A stretch of 64,000 bases of DNA from Phlebotomus papatasi (taxonomy: Eukaryota > Arthropoda > Insecta > Diptera > Psychodidae), in contig NC_077224.1 in assembly GCF_024763615.1 (NCBI RefSeq), positions 69,202,712 through 69,266,711 of the forward strand, written 5' to 3'. The notes beneath the pieces were generated by a model. That model was not told the DNA's origin. It did no database searches and saw nothing but the letters and a program-made list of their open reading frames with translations. Below are positions 55,270 through 64,000 of the stretch, in pieces. Positions within the stretch are counted from its first letter, which is position 1. The number at the start of each line of letters is the position of its first letter. Both the position numbers and the translations under genes were made by a program.

Positions 55270-55448
55270 GGGGGAAGTAGGGCAGCTTTGAAATTGGGAT
55301 TTTTCACCTATTTTTAAATAAAATTGCGCCTTATCGTGATATAATTTAGCTGCACAAACAGATGGAAAAGCTAAATTATAGCACGATAAAGCTCAATTTT
55401 ATTTAAAGATAGGTGAAAAATCTTAATTTCAAAGGTCCCCACTTCCCC
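55270..55448. mobile_element. Family D foldback MITE, 179 bp, TA-flanked (intact)
   Basis: TA at 55268-55269 and 55449-55450. GGGGGAAGTAGGGCAGCTTT at the left, GGTCCCCACTTCCCC at the right, and TTATCGTGATATAATTTAGC / GCTAAATTATAGCACGATAA pairing in the middle. The cleanest member of family D. Confidence 0.85.
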
Positions 55449-55580
55449 TACTTTCCCTTAAATCATTTTTAGTTTTATTAATTATTCCACTAAAATGTAA
55501 TGATTAAAAATTATTGCTTTTAGGACTTGATAATCATTAATATTTCGTTAATTGAAATTAATTTTTCTTCGTTAACTATA

Positions 55581-55715
55581 AAGGAGAATGGTCAAATCCG
55601 GTCCCGGAATCGCCACGAACGGGACCTTTGAGAAGTTAAATTGCATTATGATATGGCTCAGTCCCAAATAAACACAGGTGCAAAATTCCAATTTCAAAGG
55701 TACACCACATTCCCC
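55581..55715. mobile_element. Short family D-like foldback
   Basis: Right AATTTCAAAGGTACACCACA-TTCCCC then TA is D-like; left AAGGAGAATGGTCAAATCCG is different. The centre AAATTGCATTATGATATGGC resembles D. Possibly a recombined copy. Confidence 0.5.
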
Positions 55716-55739
55716 TACTGATTTCAAGACCAGTTAAAC

Positions 55740-56035
55740 TTTGATTTTCGAAAATTTAAAAAGGCGACTTTTTTAGGTCATAGGTATGTTTGGAAGAAAT
55801 GTTCGCCTGGACTACCTCTAAAACATATCCAAAAATAAAAGAAATAGTAGGAACTGTTTTCGAGAAAAACAAAAAGAAAACATGGTTTTAGAGGGGATGA
55901 AATGGGGTGTGAGGAAAAAGAAAAAAATGTCCAGAGATATCGTTTTTTTATTGGGGGTCATCGAAGACCGCAAGTTGATATCTCTTACCGTTTAAGCTTT
56001 AAGCTCTAGATCAGTGACAAGTTGGAAAAAGTCGA
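55740..56035. repeat. Dispersed repeat E, copy
   Basis: AACATATCCAAAAATAAAAG, AACATGGTTTTAGAGGGGAT, then GGGGGTCATCGAAGACCGCA and TTGATATCTCTTACCGTTTA follow the same word order as 8272-8540, 40060-40400 and 45340-45560. Confidence 0.5.
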
Positions 56036-56393
56036 TTCTAACTGCACTCTTTTTAAGTTCGAGCAGTAAAATATTTTAGAGATTTCTGAAAAAAAATCCT
56101 GAATTAGTGGTATAAGTTAATATATTTTAACTTTAATTCAAGATAAATTTATTAGAAATCTCTAGGAAATTATCTCTAGAAGATAAAGGTTTCGCCATAA
56201 TAAAAATAACAATTTCTTTTTTAATATTTAATATCAATGATTATTTCTATTAACACTTGGATGGACCCTCGTGTAAGGCGCTAGGGCTGCCAATTTTGTT
56301 TTCAATTGTATTTTTTACAATGACGAATATATCATTCCACCTGGAGGCCTAATTGAATATGTTCAAAATTCATTTGGCTATTTTTTCGTTTAG
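56036..56393. other. AT-rich spacer
   Basis: Nothing recognised. Confidence 0.3.
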
Positions 56394-56510
56394 GGGAAAC
56401 TGGGACATCACCGACACCACCGTAAACGGGGTAGCACAGAACACTGCGATTTTTTAATCAGACATTTGACTTCATAGGATAAGACGGATAAGACCTATGA
56501 CAAGTTAGTG
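56394..56510. mobile_element. Family B MITE, left half only
   Basis: TA-GGGGAAACTGGGACATCACC followed by AAACGGGGTAGCACAGAACA and TTTGACTTCATAGGATAAGA parallels the first half of family B. The second half is gone. Confidence 0.65.
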
Positions 56511-56947
56511 CACTCGTATGGACCAAATGGCAGTTACTGCTGAATGTATTTTACACGAACGTTTTACATTTAGCAGAATTAGTTTTCACGTGTGAAAAAG
56601 TAAGAAGATCAGTTTGAAAATGTTATTTATTCACAAATTTTTAAGAAGAGAAATAAAGAAAATTAAATTAATTACACTTTTCGTGAAATACTCAATGAAA
56701 AGTGATCTTCTATGATCCGGATGAAAATAAAAACATAAAATTTTTAAAATATCTTTAGATATAGTTACCAAGAAGACAAAATGTCTAACTCAGGCAGCAA
56801 AAAAAGATTGGACTGAGGCTCCAAACATTAAAATATGTATATGTAATGTAAGAATATCACAAAACTTTGTGAAATCTGAGCAATGGTACCGGCTACCACT
56901 AGGTTCATTCGTGACAATTTTACTCAAAGAAAAATTCCAATTTATTA
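56511..56947. other. AT-rich spacer
   Basis: Nothing recognised. Confidence 0.3.
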
Positions 56948-57169
56948 GAAAAGGCGATTCAGTTAGAGCATGCTGACTTATTTCAGTATTATCATTATTT
57001 TATAAATTTTCTTTAATATTATTGATAATTTCTTTTTATATTTTGTTTCTGAATGAAACAGTGAATAATTCTAAGGATTTAGAAGAAGTAAAAAAGAATG
57101 TCATCAGTCCAAAAACAAGCGTTTAAGTAGCACTCTTCAGAAAACGATCCAGTTACCCCACCTTACTAT
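56948..57169 (+). repeat. Dispersed repeat S, copy 2 (~222 bp)
   Basis: Near-identical to 19297-19517 in the same orientation, including TGCTGACTTATTTCAGTATT and CATCAGTCCAAAAACAAGCG. Confidence 0.65.
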
Positions 57170-57362
57170 GATTGAGTTAATTTTTTACTATTCGGCTAGC
57201 ACAATTTCGTAATGAGTAAATTTTACCATCCTGTTTCACTCGGCTGACAACAGTATTTTTATATTCTCTTTTGAACTTGTATTATTCGTTTTTTTTAATA
57301 CTGCTTTTTTATTTTAATTGTGTCAACTATTCTTGTAACTTGTTTTAGAAATTTCTCAAATA

Positions 57363-57571
57363 GGAGAAACTGGGAAACCTTTTAATTGGGGCAACATTAA
57401 AATTGGCCGTTTATCTCTTATTTTTATATGAAGCTGGGACCTTATCGTAATATCATTTAGCTCCACAAAACAATTGCGAAGCTTAATGGAGTCTTATCCA
57501 TTGTATTTAAGAATAGAAGAAAAAACTTCAATTTCAAAGCTGCTCTAATACAAAGATGCCCCACTTCCCCC
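57363..57571. mobile_element. Family D foldback MITE, 209 bp, TA-flanked
   Basis: TA at 57361-57362 and 57572-57573. GGAGAAACTGGGAAACCTTT at the left, AAGATGCCCCACTTCCCCC at the right; centre CTTATCGTAATATCATTTAG. Confidence 0.7.
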
Positions 57572-57634
57572 TATAATTTTTTTGTAGTTGACCTCGAATT
57601 TAAAAAAATTGTGGAAACATTAGAGAAATGTGTA

Positions 57635-57850
57635 GGGGAAAGAGCCCATGCTTTGCATGGTCCCAAGCTTTATAATGACTAAATTTTTCCTATGTTTTTC
57701 AATAAATATGACTAATTGCACACAAATTTTAAAAATTAGGACAGTGTCCTCTTTTTAAAGTAATATTGCGGAGTCATATTTATTAAAAAACATAGAAAAA
57801 AATTAGTCATTATAAAGCTTGGGAGCATGCAAAGCATGAGCACTTACCCC
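57635..57850. mobile_element. Family I foldback MITE, 216 bp, TA-flanked
   Basis: TA at 57633-57634 and 57851-57852. Left GGGGAAAGAGCCCATGCTTT then GCATGGTCCCAAGCTTTATA; the right arm mirrors this nearly base for base (TATAAAGCTTGGGAGCATGC). A GCATG(C) palindromic word lies in each arm. No ORF. Confidence 0.85.
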
Positions 57851-57863
57851 TACACCACTTCTA

Positions 57864-58356
57864 CACAGAAAAAAATGTTCGTAAATGTTTGTGAATTTCT
57901 ATGGGGGAGTTACAAAATGCTTGTGAATCGTATAACCCACAAACAAGTTCGTAAAAGTTTGTACTCTTTTCACAAACATTGTTCGTAACATGATCATTTG
58001 ACGAACATTTTTTGTACTTTTACAAACATTTGTTCGTAAATGTTCGTAAACACACAAAAAATGTTCGTAAAATTTTGTAATTTGTTCGTAAATGTTCGTA
58101 AAATGTTTGACAGGAAAACAAACATTTACGAACAAATGACAAAATTTTTCGAATATTTTTTGTGTGTTTACGAACAAATGTTTGTAAAAGTACAAAAAAT
58201 GTTTGTCAAGTGATCATGCTACGAACAATGTTTGTGAAAAAAGTACAAACTTTTACGAACATGTCTGTGGGTTATAGGATTCACTAGCATTTCTTAACTC
58301 CCCCATAGGACTTCACAAACATTTACGAACATTTTTACAAAATATTTTTTTCTGTG
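57864..58356. mobile_element. Foldback rich in ACAAACATTTACGAACA words, copy 2, ~493 bp
   Basis: CACAGAAAAAAATGTTCGTA at the left and ATTTTTTTCTGTG at the right. CGTATAACCCACAAACAAG and its mirror GTCTGTGGGTTATAGGATTC lie 40-60 bp inside. The centre is an array of TTTGTTCGTAAATGTTCGTA words on both strands. The 98-codon minus ORF across it is an artefact of the repeats. Confidence 0.8.
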
Positions 58357-59700
58357 AATAATTAGACTTCCTCGGTACTTCCACAGTTCATGTAACTTTT
58401 TATACGCTGTACACAACTTCAAACCATCTCTCCCTGGATTTTAGTCAAATTTTGCTTCAATTTAAAATGCCAATTTTCTCATATTTGTATTTATTTCAAC
58501 TCTTTCTGAACTTTACTTCACATATGCCACAGAATCCTATTACTTTTACTTTTGAAACATTTTTGAAAACCGATTGTAATCTGGTCAGCGGACGTTTTTG
58601 GCACAAAAGTATGGCAATATTTTCAATTTCTTGTTGAAAGAGGAAAACGCAAAAATTGCAACTGAAACAACAATATTTTTCTATCAGTGTTTTTCAGTTT
58701 TCTCTTCTGGCTTTGATTGTTGGCAGTGCTGCCAAGGCGGATATTCAAGCATCAGGGACATTTCTGGTGTGTTTATGAAAATCGGAAGCTAGATTACTAC
58801 CCCTTTTGCAGAAGCCCATATCGACGCAGCATAATTCCTGTTTTGTCTGAAACAATCCAAACATCATTTCTCATCCCTTTATACAGAATTTAATATGGTA
58901 GTACATTACGTGAATGCGGATTCATATGCTGCTGAAATATTGAACTATTTTCACACTGTTGGCAAATGGTAGAAATATAGGAGAAGTAAATTCCCATGTA
59001 CAGACCATTTATAACCAAAAACGGTTAATATATCCAGCACATGTTCAATAATAAATGACTGAATCTTAATCACTGAAAATTTCCACCGATAATCCCAAAG
59101 CACGATTTTGATAATTCAATTTTATTTCACATCAAATAAATTTTCTCCTTGCCTAGGAAAATAAACCCCAATCCCTGTACCCATACCTCTCAATCTTTCC
59201 TCCCACACAATAATTTACACGTTGTGTTATATCCTATTGCCTCCAAGAGTTATCAAGTATCATCATTGTGTGTACCATCCATTAATCATTTTCCATGATT
59301 TCATCATCATTCTTCTTTTCTGGGAGAATGAAATTTTTATTGAAATACCTTTCTCCAACAGCCCATGCCATTGTCTTGTGTTAGAAGCTTAAGTCCCTTT
59401 TCCTGCTAACCACAAAATGCTTTTACCTTTAAGCTCGTTTAAGGGGTTTTTGTGTAGCAAATAGAATCAAATGTTTGTGATTCTCGCACAGTTTGCATAA
59501 AACTTTGTGCTTTTGCACTCTAACAAAATGCTTCTGGGGAATTCCGTTCACGTCGCGTTAGAGTAATCTGCCGCTGAAATTTCGTGAAACTTTTTCCAAA
59601 ACAAAACTTAAACGTATATTGGATGGGTTTTTTTCAAGGGGATGATTTCTACGATTTCTACTCTCATGCCTCTGTAAATTGCCGAACAAGAACATCAACA
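58357..59700. other. Long higher-complexity island
   Basis: Unique-looking DNA; two overlapping short ORFs (58452-58637, 58598-58792) in different frames without known motifs. From 59060 CT-rich words (TCCCTGTACCCATACCTCTC) dominate. Confidence 0.4.
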
Positions 59701-60158
59701 ATTTGCACTTGACAGTGGAAGATAAAAAAAATCTCATTTTTTATTCAGTCGAAAAACATGGAAAATGTGGGAGAAAATAGTTGAAGTTAAATAAATGTTG
59801 CAAAAGAATATGGTTGGATAATATGAAAAGTCTAGAGAGAAATTCTGAAATATATATATGTACATGTCTGTTATATCCCAAGGGGTTGCAAACAAAATCT
59901 TGGAAAAATAATTTGTTGACATCTCACAATAAATTTTGCACTCAGATAAATCTATTCTTAGATTCAATTTAAATATATCTATATAAGATTTCCATATACA
60001 AATTCAATTCTTCCCCACAAAAGATTTATGAATAAATCTAAAATTTCAAATTCAATTGTACAAGAATGTAGCACATTGGACAGTTTTTTGGTAACATTGA
60101 TTAGTAAATGCCGAGTAATGACGTATTCACTGGTGGACAAAGCGAAAATTAAGAAATA
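59701..60158. other. AT-rich spacer
   Basis: Overlapping ORFs on opposite strands at 59734-59972; no known motif. Confidence 0.35.
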
Positions 60159-60385
60159 AGGTAAAGTAACCTCGCTCGACCGGTTCCTCGACTCGACCGG
60201 TGGAATTATTTATTTAATATATTTATATTTGCTATTACTTGCTATAATATTTAGCGTATGATCTAACATTAATAGGTCAATTATTCCATAAATAATACGA
60301 ATCAATTACAATTTCATAGAAATTGACCATCAAAAACTCAAAAATTGACCCACCGGTCGAATTGAGGACACTGGTCGAGTGATGG
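60159..60385. mobile_element. Family L foldback, right end missing
   Basis: TA-AGGTAAAGTAACCTCGCTCG then CGGTTCCTCGACTCGACCGG; the right arm CCACCGGTCGAATTGAGGAC and CTGGTCGAG pairs with it but the terminal CTTTACCT is replaced by the next element. Confidence 0.7.
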
Positions 60386-60387
60386 TA

Positions 60388-60468
60388 GGGAGAAATGGGG
60401 CATCTTCGAAAGTGGGGCACCTTTGAAATTAGGATTTTTCACCTATTTTTAAATAAAATTGAGCCTTA
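60388..60468. mobile_element. Family D MITE left half, interrupted by family G
   Basis: TA-GGGAGAAATGGGGCATCTTC then CACCTATTTTTAAATAAAAT, as in 55270-55448, and breaks at CCTTA where the G element begins. The other half is not found downstream. Confidence 0.65.
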
Positions 60469-60802
60469 GGGTAAGGGCTGATAATTTTGGACATTCTGCT
60501 TATAAGTGTCGATGTCCTAAGTTTGAAGTGCGATATTTTTAATACTAATTGACATTTCTTGTTACTCTCTTTTCAGAAGGGTTGTTTAGAAACTTAGCAA
60601 GCTATTTATCGTCTTATTTTTATTAAAATTAGTTTTAATACGTTTAAAAATGAATTGATATGTAGGGAGAAATTTGACTCGAATTTTGGACAACTTGGTT
60701 ATTAATTTGGACAACTTGGCTGTAAATTTGGACAGCTAATCCGCCTCAACAGGATCTCCATTGTTCCTCATTTCACGAACCAATCCTACCAAGTCCTCAA
60801 AC
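60469..60802. mobile_element. Family G left part (~334 bp)
   Basis: GGGTAAGGGCTGATAATTTT start and body match 31331-31660 closely (for example AAGTTTGAAGTGCGATATT, GACAGCTAATCCGCCT). The word TTTGGACAACTTGG occurs here in tandem. Similarity ends near CCAAGTCCTC. Confidence 0.7.
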
Positions 60803-61300
60803 GAAAAAATAATGCTAATTTTTCGTTTGAAATTCAATATCGAGGTTAAAAAATAATCTGAGAGAAAAGTTGTACATGGACGGAAATGTAGCTGATTAAA
60901 TTCTCTATCAAACCTATAAAACAGATTGTTAGGGACAGTCCTAGTTTTCGAGATATTTTTGATCAAAGTTGCTAAAAAGTTCGATATTTCCATGTTTTCT
61001 GACATATTTGAGACTACAGCGCCCCTGGTGTCAGTTGTACGAACTTCATTTGTTCAGAGGATTTATCAGGCATGTAAAGGAGACCAAATTATTCCATAGT
61101 GAGAAATAAATCAGTTCAGCAGAATCGGAGATATAGGAACCCAAGTATCAAAAAACGGCAAAAACGATTTTGCCTAGATTCCAGGCACAAAATCCAAATG
61201 AAATCAAAATGATAAGTATTTTCGTAAATCATTTGACTCTAGCAATAAAAAAAATAGCATGAGAACCCAGGGACAAAATCATCGTTGCACAGTGTAAGTA
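60803..61300. mobile_element. Candidate decayed element ending CGTTGCACAGTG
   Basis: Contains ACAGCGCCCCTGGTGTCAGT and ends AAATCATCGTTGCACAGTG-TA, a terminus of Tc1/mariner style. The opposite end is not seen. The 89-codon minus ORF (60736-61005) crosses the G boundary and is unlikely to be real. Confidence 0.35.
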
Positions 61301-62677
61301 AATGTAATTATTAGTTATATAAAAGTTTTAATTAAAAATATATAAAACGAATTTTAAACGTCTTGTTAGAAAATTTATTTCCCAACTTTATAATCCAAAA
61401 CATGCATTTTATGAATTTTAAAATTCGCTTTTTACTGAAAAACATAATTAAAAATTTTGATTAATTTTGTAAAATTAGTAATCAAATAAGTGGCTCAATA
61501 AAAGAATGTTCTATCAATTTAAAAAAAACAGCATTTTTAGAAATACCCATACTTGGTATTACATATTTTATATGGAAGGATAACAATGTTAATACCGTTA
61601 ATACCCTGCGGGGCTGCTTGTTCTATTTATGAAGATAAACGCTTGTATTAGCACTCGCTAGCTCTTCACCTGACGTCAAATGCATTAATCTTTCTGAGAC
61701 AAAGTAGATAAACGAAGTTACGGTACAATGCACACAACTAATTAAATGAAACATACTGTACTAATCTCAGACAAAGTTTTTTCTTATCAGTACTTAGTAT
61801 TTAATTAATTGGCGTTGAAATTATAGAGGAAAAAATACCAAGAGCAATCTGCTTAATTTCATTATACGCAAAGAGTCAGCAACTTTGTTGGACATCTGAC
61901 ACAGAAGCTCCTAAACTGGAGGGATAATTTTATTTTAAGCATCCATATAGAGGCTAAAAATAAAAAAAAAAATATCAAACGAAAAAAATGTTAAATAAAG
62001 TGCCATAGAGAATATATATGACATTATGAATTTTCTTTCCGCTTTCACATTTTATTTCCATCCCCCATTCATTATGGTGTTTTATGCATCAAAAATGTGT
62101 TCCACTTTGATGTTTCAAAAACGAAAGTCACATTCAGAAAAGGGGAAAGAGAATGAAAAAATTTAATGAGATATTTCTGTAATAACATATTGAAATTTGA
62201 AAACTTTTCAGTCAGTAATGTGTTGGTGCATATGGCATAAAAGCCCTTTAGCGTGACAATATATAAATTTATCATACTTAGGAGAGCTTTTGTCTATCAT
62301 GAGTATGATATTCCCTTTTTGTGGACTCTTGTGTACCCAACAAAATTACGGTCATTTGTCCAATATCTGTATAATTAGGCAATTTGTATAATTCGACGAT
62401 TTGCATAATTTTGCGGGGTATTTTTTTTTTAATTTACATTGTGAAATGAAAAAATAATTAACTCGTGCTGTTGAGATTTATACAGAAATTTCGAGGCAGA
62501 TAACATGAAATTCTAAATAATTCACCATTATTACAGTTGCTACGAATTTCATGTCATCTGATCAAGCTCAAACTGTGCCAAAGACGGTTTAAAACCTCCT
62601 GATATGACTATTCAAAATAATAATAATTTATAATAATGCTTTTATCTATTTTTTTTAAATTATTTAGATTTTTAATG
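61301..62677. other. Long AT-rich stretch, no gene seen
   Basis: No recognised repeat or ORF of note over about 1.4 kb. Confidence 0.4.
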
Positions 62678-62679
62678 TA

Positions 62680-63345
62680 CGGGAGACTGGGGCAAAAAGT
62701 CACAAAACGGATATTTTATTTTTTTACAAGCTAACCTAGTGCCCCAGAAATTTCTAATTAGTGCAGTTTTATAGGAAGTTTATTGCTCTACAACTTTGTG
62801 AAAGTCATTTTCGTCAATTGTGTAAGGAAGTACATTTATCGAGCTGTTTTCTAAAAGGTAATTTTGTGACGATTCTCAAAAATGCTGGGGCAAATAGTAC
62901 CAGGTATGGGATATTATCATATTTTGATTTATTTTTTTACGGGTTTTCGTAAATTTAAAAAAATACCTAGGTGACATATTTTTATAGAAAATATATTCCT
63001 CTACACCTTTTTAAAACACAGTTTTCTCTATCTGAACGAGAAAAGTGCTTTTCAAGCTATTTTAGAAAAAAATACACAAGAGACTGCTAACCGTTTGACC
63101 AATGCAAACAAAAAGCGGCGAAACATTTAAATGACGTTTCTTCTTGCCGTGAGACATCAGAAATTGCTTCGGTCTTTGTTACTTTTTGCTCCATACCTTT
63201 TGTTACTTTTTACCCCAAGTAGTTTTTTTTAATAAAAGGATTTCTGGAGAAAAGAATCTTTGTAAAATTCTAAAATAGATAGTGGTTTCGTATTTAAAGA
63301 GTCCAAATCATTTAGGATATTATTTACCAGTGTAACAATTTTGCA
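62680..63345. mobile_element. Family A element, left part
   Basis: Starts TAC-GGGAGACTGGGGCAAAAAG and follows 1067-1745 through TGCTGGGGCAAATAGTACCA, AATGCAAACAAAAAGCGGCG and AGATAGTGGTTTCGTATTTA. It breaks at 63345, the same region where the 1067 copy carries its nested element, and passes into the minisatellite. No right end. Confidence 0.8.
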
Positions 63346-63590
63346 AAATTTCTAAGTCAATCTCAATATTTCTAAAATTAAGTATTTATTTTCTAAAATC
63401 AACCCAGAGAGTTTCTGAGAATGGATTTTTGGAAAATTTCTAAAATCGATCTAAGTGTTTCTAAAATTAGGTACTCTGTTTCTAAAATGAACCCAGATGG
63501 TTTCTATAATTAATCCTGCAAAATTTCTAAATCAATCTCAATATTTCTAAAATTAAGTATTTATTTTCTAAAATCAACCCAAACTCTCTG
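63343..63590 (+). repeat. ~88 bp minisatellite, 2.8 units
   Basis: Units start at 63343, 63431 and 63518 (GCAAAATTTCTAA-type starts). Units 1 and 3 are almost identical; unit 2 is more diverged. Within each unit TTTCTAAAAT-like words repeat about every 22-30 bp. Confidence 0.75.
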
Positions 63591-63789
63591 GGTGAATTAA
63601 TGAATTAATTGGTTTGACGTTGTCTGTCTTTTGACGAATTGTCCAATATGAATGTTTATATTTTCCTATTCTCCTTCAAAAGGAAAGCCAGTGAATACCA
63701 CCACTGTATAATGTAACTCCAGTTTCCTCTATTTAAGATTTCATGAGAATATTGTATTAATACAAAAATATACTGATTACATTCTATTA

Positions 63790-64000
63790 GGGTGGAATCA
63801 CCACTTCTCGCCAGTGCCCCACTTTTCGCCACTAATATTGAAATCGCTATTTTTCGAGAATTGTGAAATAAATGAGCCGCAAAGTTCTTTGTAATTTTCC
63901 TGCTACTAGGTAGACATCACTTTTTTCACAAATTTTCACTTTGAGATGAACATCTGCTTAGTAAACAAAGCAGAATTTGACAATCTGGCAGCGTCATTCA
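63790..64000. mobile_element. GGGTGGAATCACC-ended element, cut by the window end
   Basis: TA (63788-63789) then GGGTGGAATCACCACTTCTC, followed by GTGCCCCACTTTTCGCCACT. Fits the shared end signature; the right end lies beyond the window. Confidence 0.45.

Noticed and set aside
57899..58195. 98-codon minus ORF
   Set aside because: Lies inside the TTCGTAAATGT array foldback.
58000..58300. CRISPR-like array of repeated words
   Set aside because: Words are irregular, occur on both strands with no unique spacers, and the DNA is eukaryotic.

Overview
The window looks like non-coding eukaryotic DNA from an arthropod. It is strongly AT-rich (by eye about two thirds A+T). It has no compact gene row and no operon-like spacing, and it is packed with DNA transposons, foldback MITEs and retrotransposon relics. 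The mix (Tc1-like, piggyBac-like, hAT-type and pogo-like ends, LINE reverse-transcriptase scraps, a tRNA-derived SINE) fits a dipteran insect such as a sand fly or mosquito. The species is inference; nothing here fixes it. No complete protein-coding gene can be supported. The best candidate exons are at about 10.5-10.9 kb, where both strands read plausibly.

Layout. 0-7.5 kb: a foldback (153-575), a 1.77 kb TA-flanked element (1067-2836) carrying a second element (1752-2612), two inverted copies of a 245 bp MITE, a 211 bp foldback, and a 1,652 bp Tc1-like element that is a near-perfect palindrome (5872-7523). 7.7-12.5 kb: pogo-like ends, a ~1 kb TIR element, a hAT-type MITE with an 8 bp target duplication, the candidate exons, a LINE RT scrap and two foldbacks. 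12.5-25 kb: mostly AT-rich DNA with an island of higher-complexity sequence (15.2-16.3 kb), scattered MITEs and an element nested in another (21647-23586). 25-36 kb: more foldbacks, a piggyBac-like MITE nested in another MITE (27312-27539), two long islands, and a hAT-type MITE abutting a tRNA-derived SINE. 36-40 kb: a 5'-truncated LINE whose 3' tail has become a ~114 bp ATT/TAA microsatellite, then a 1.4 kb foldback with a coding-like loop. 40-64 kb: further foldbacks, islands at 42, 47, 53 and 59 kb, a ~1 kb GC-richer insert inside a family A copy (50174-51158), three back-to-back foldbacks (57363-58356) and another family A copy ending in an 88 bp minisatellite.

The dominant theme is a set of at least a dozen foldback families with unrelated interiors that share one end signature: a TA dinucleotide, then GGGG(A/T)(A/G)A or a close variant, mirrored at the other end. 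Several sit inside one another, and two insertions can be proved by comparing filled and empty sister copies within the window. Between the repeats lie 0.4-1.4 kb islands of less AT-rich, apparently single-copy DNA without clear ORFs. These are candidates for regulatory DNA in a gene desert or a long intron.
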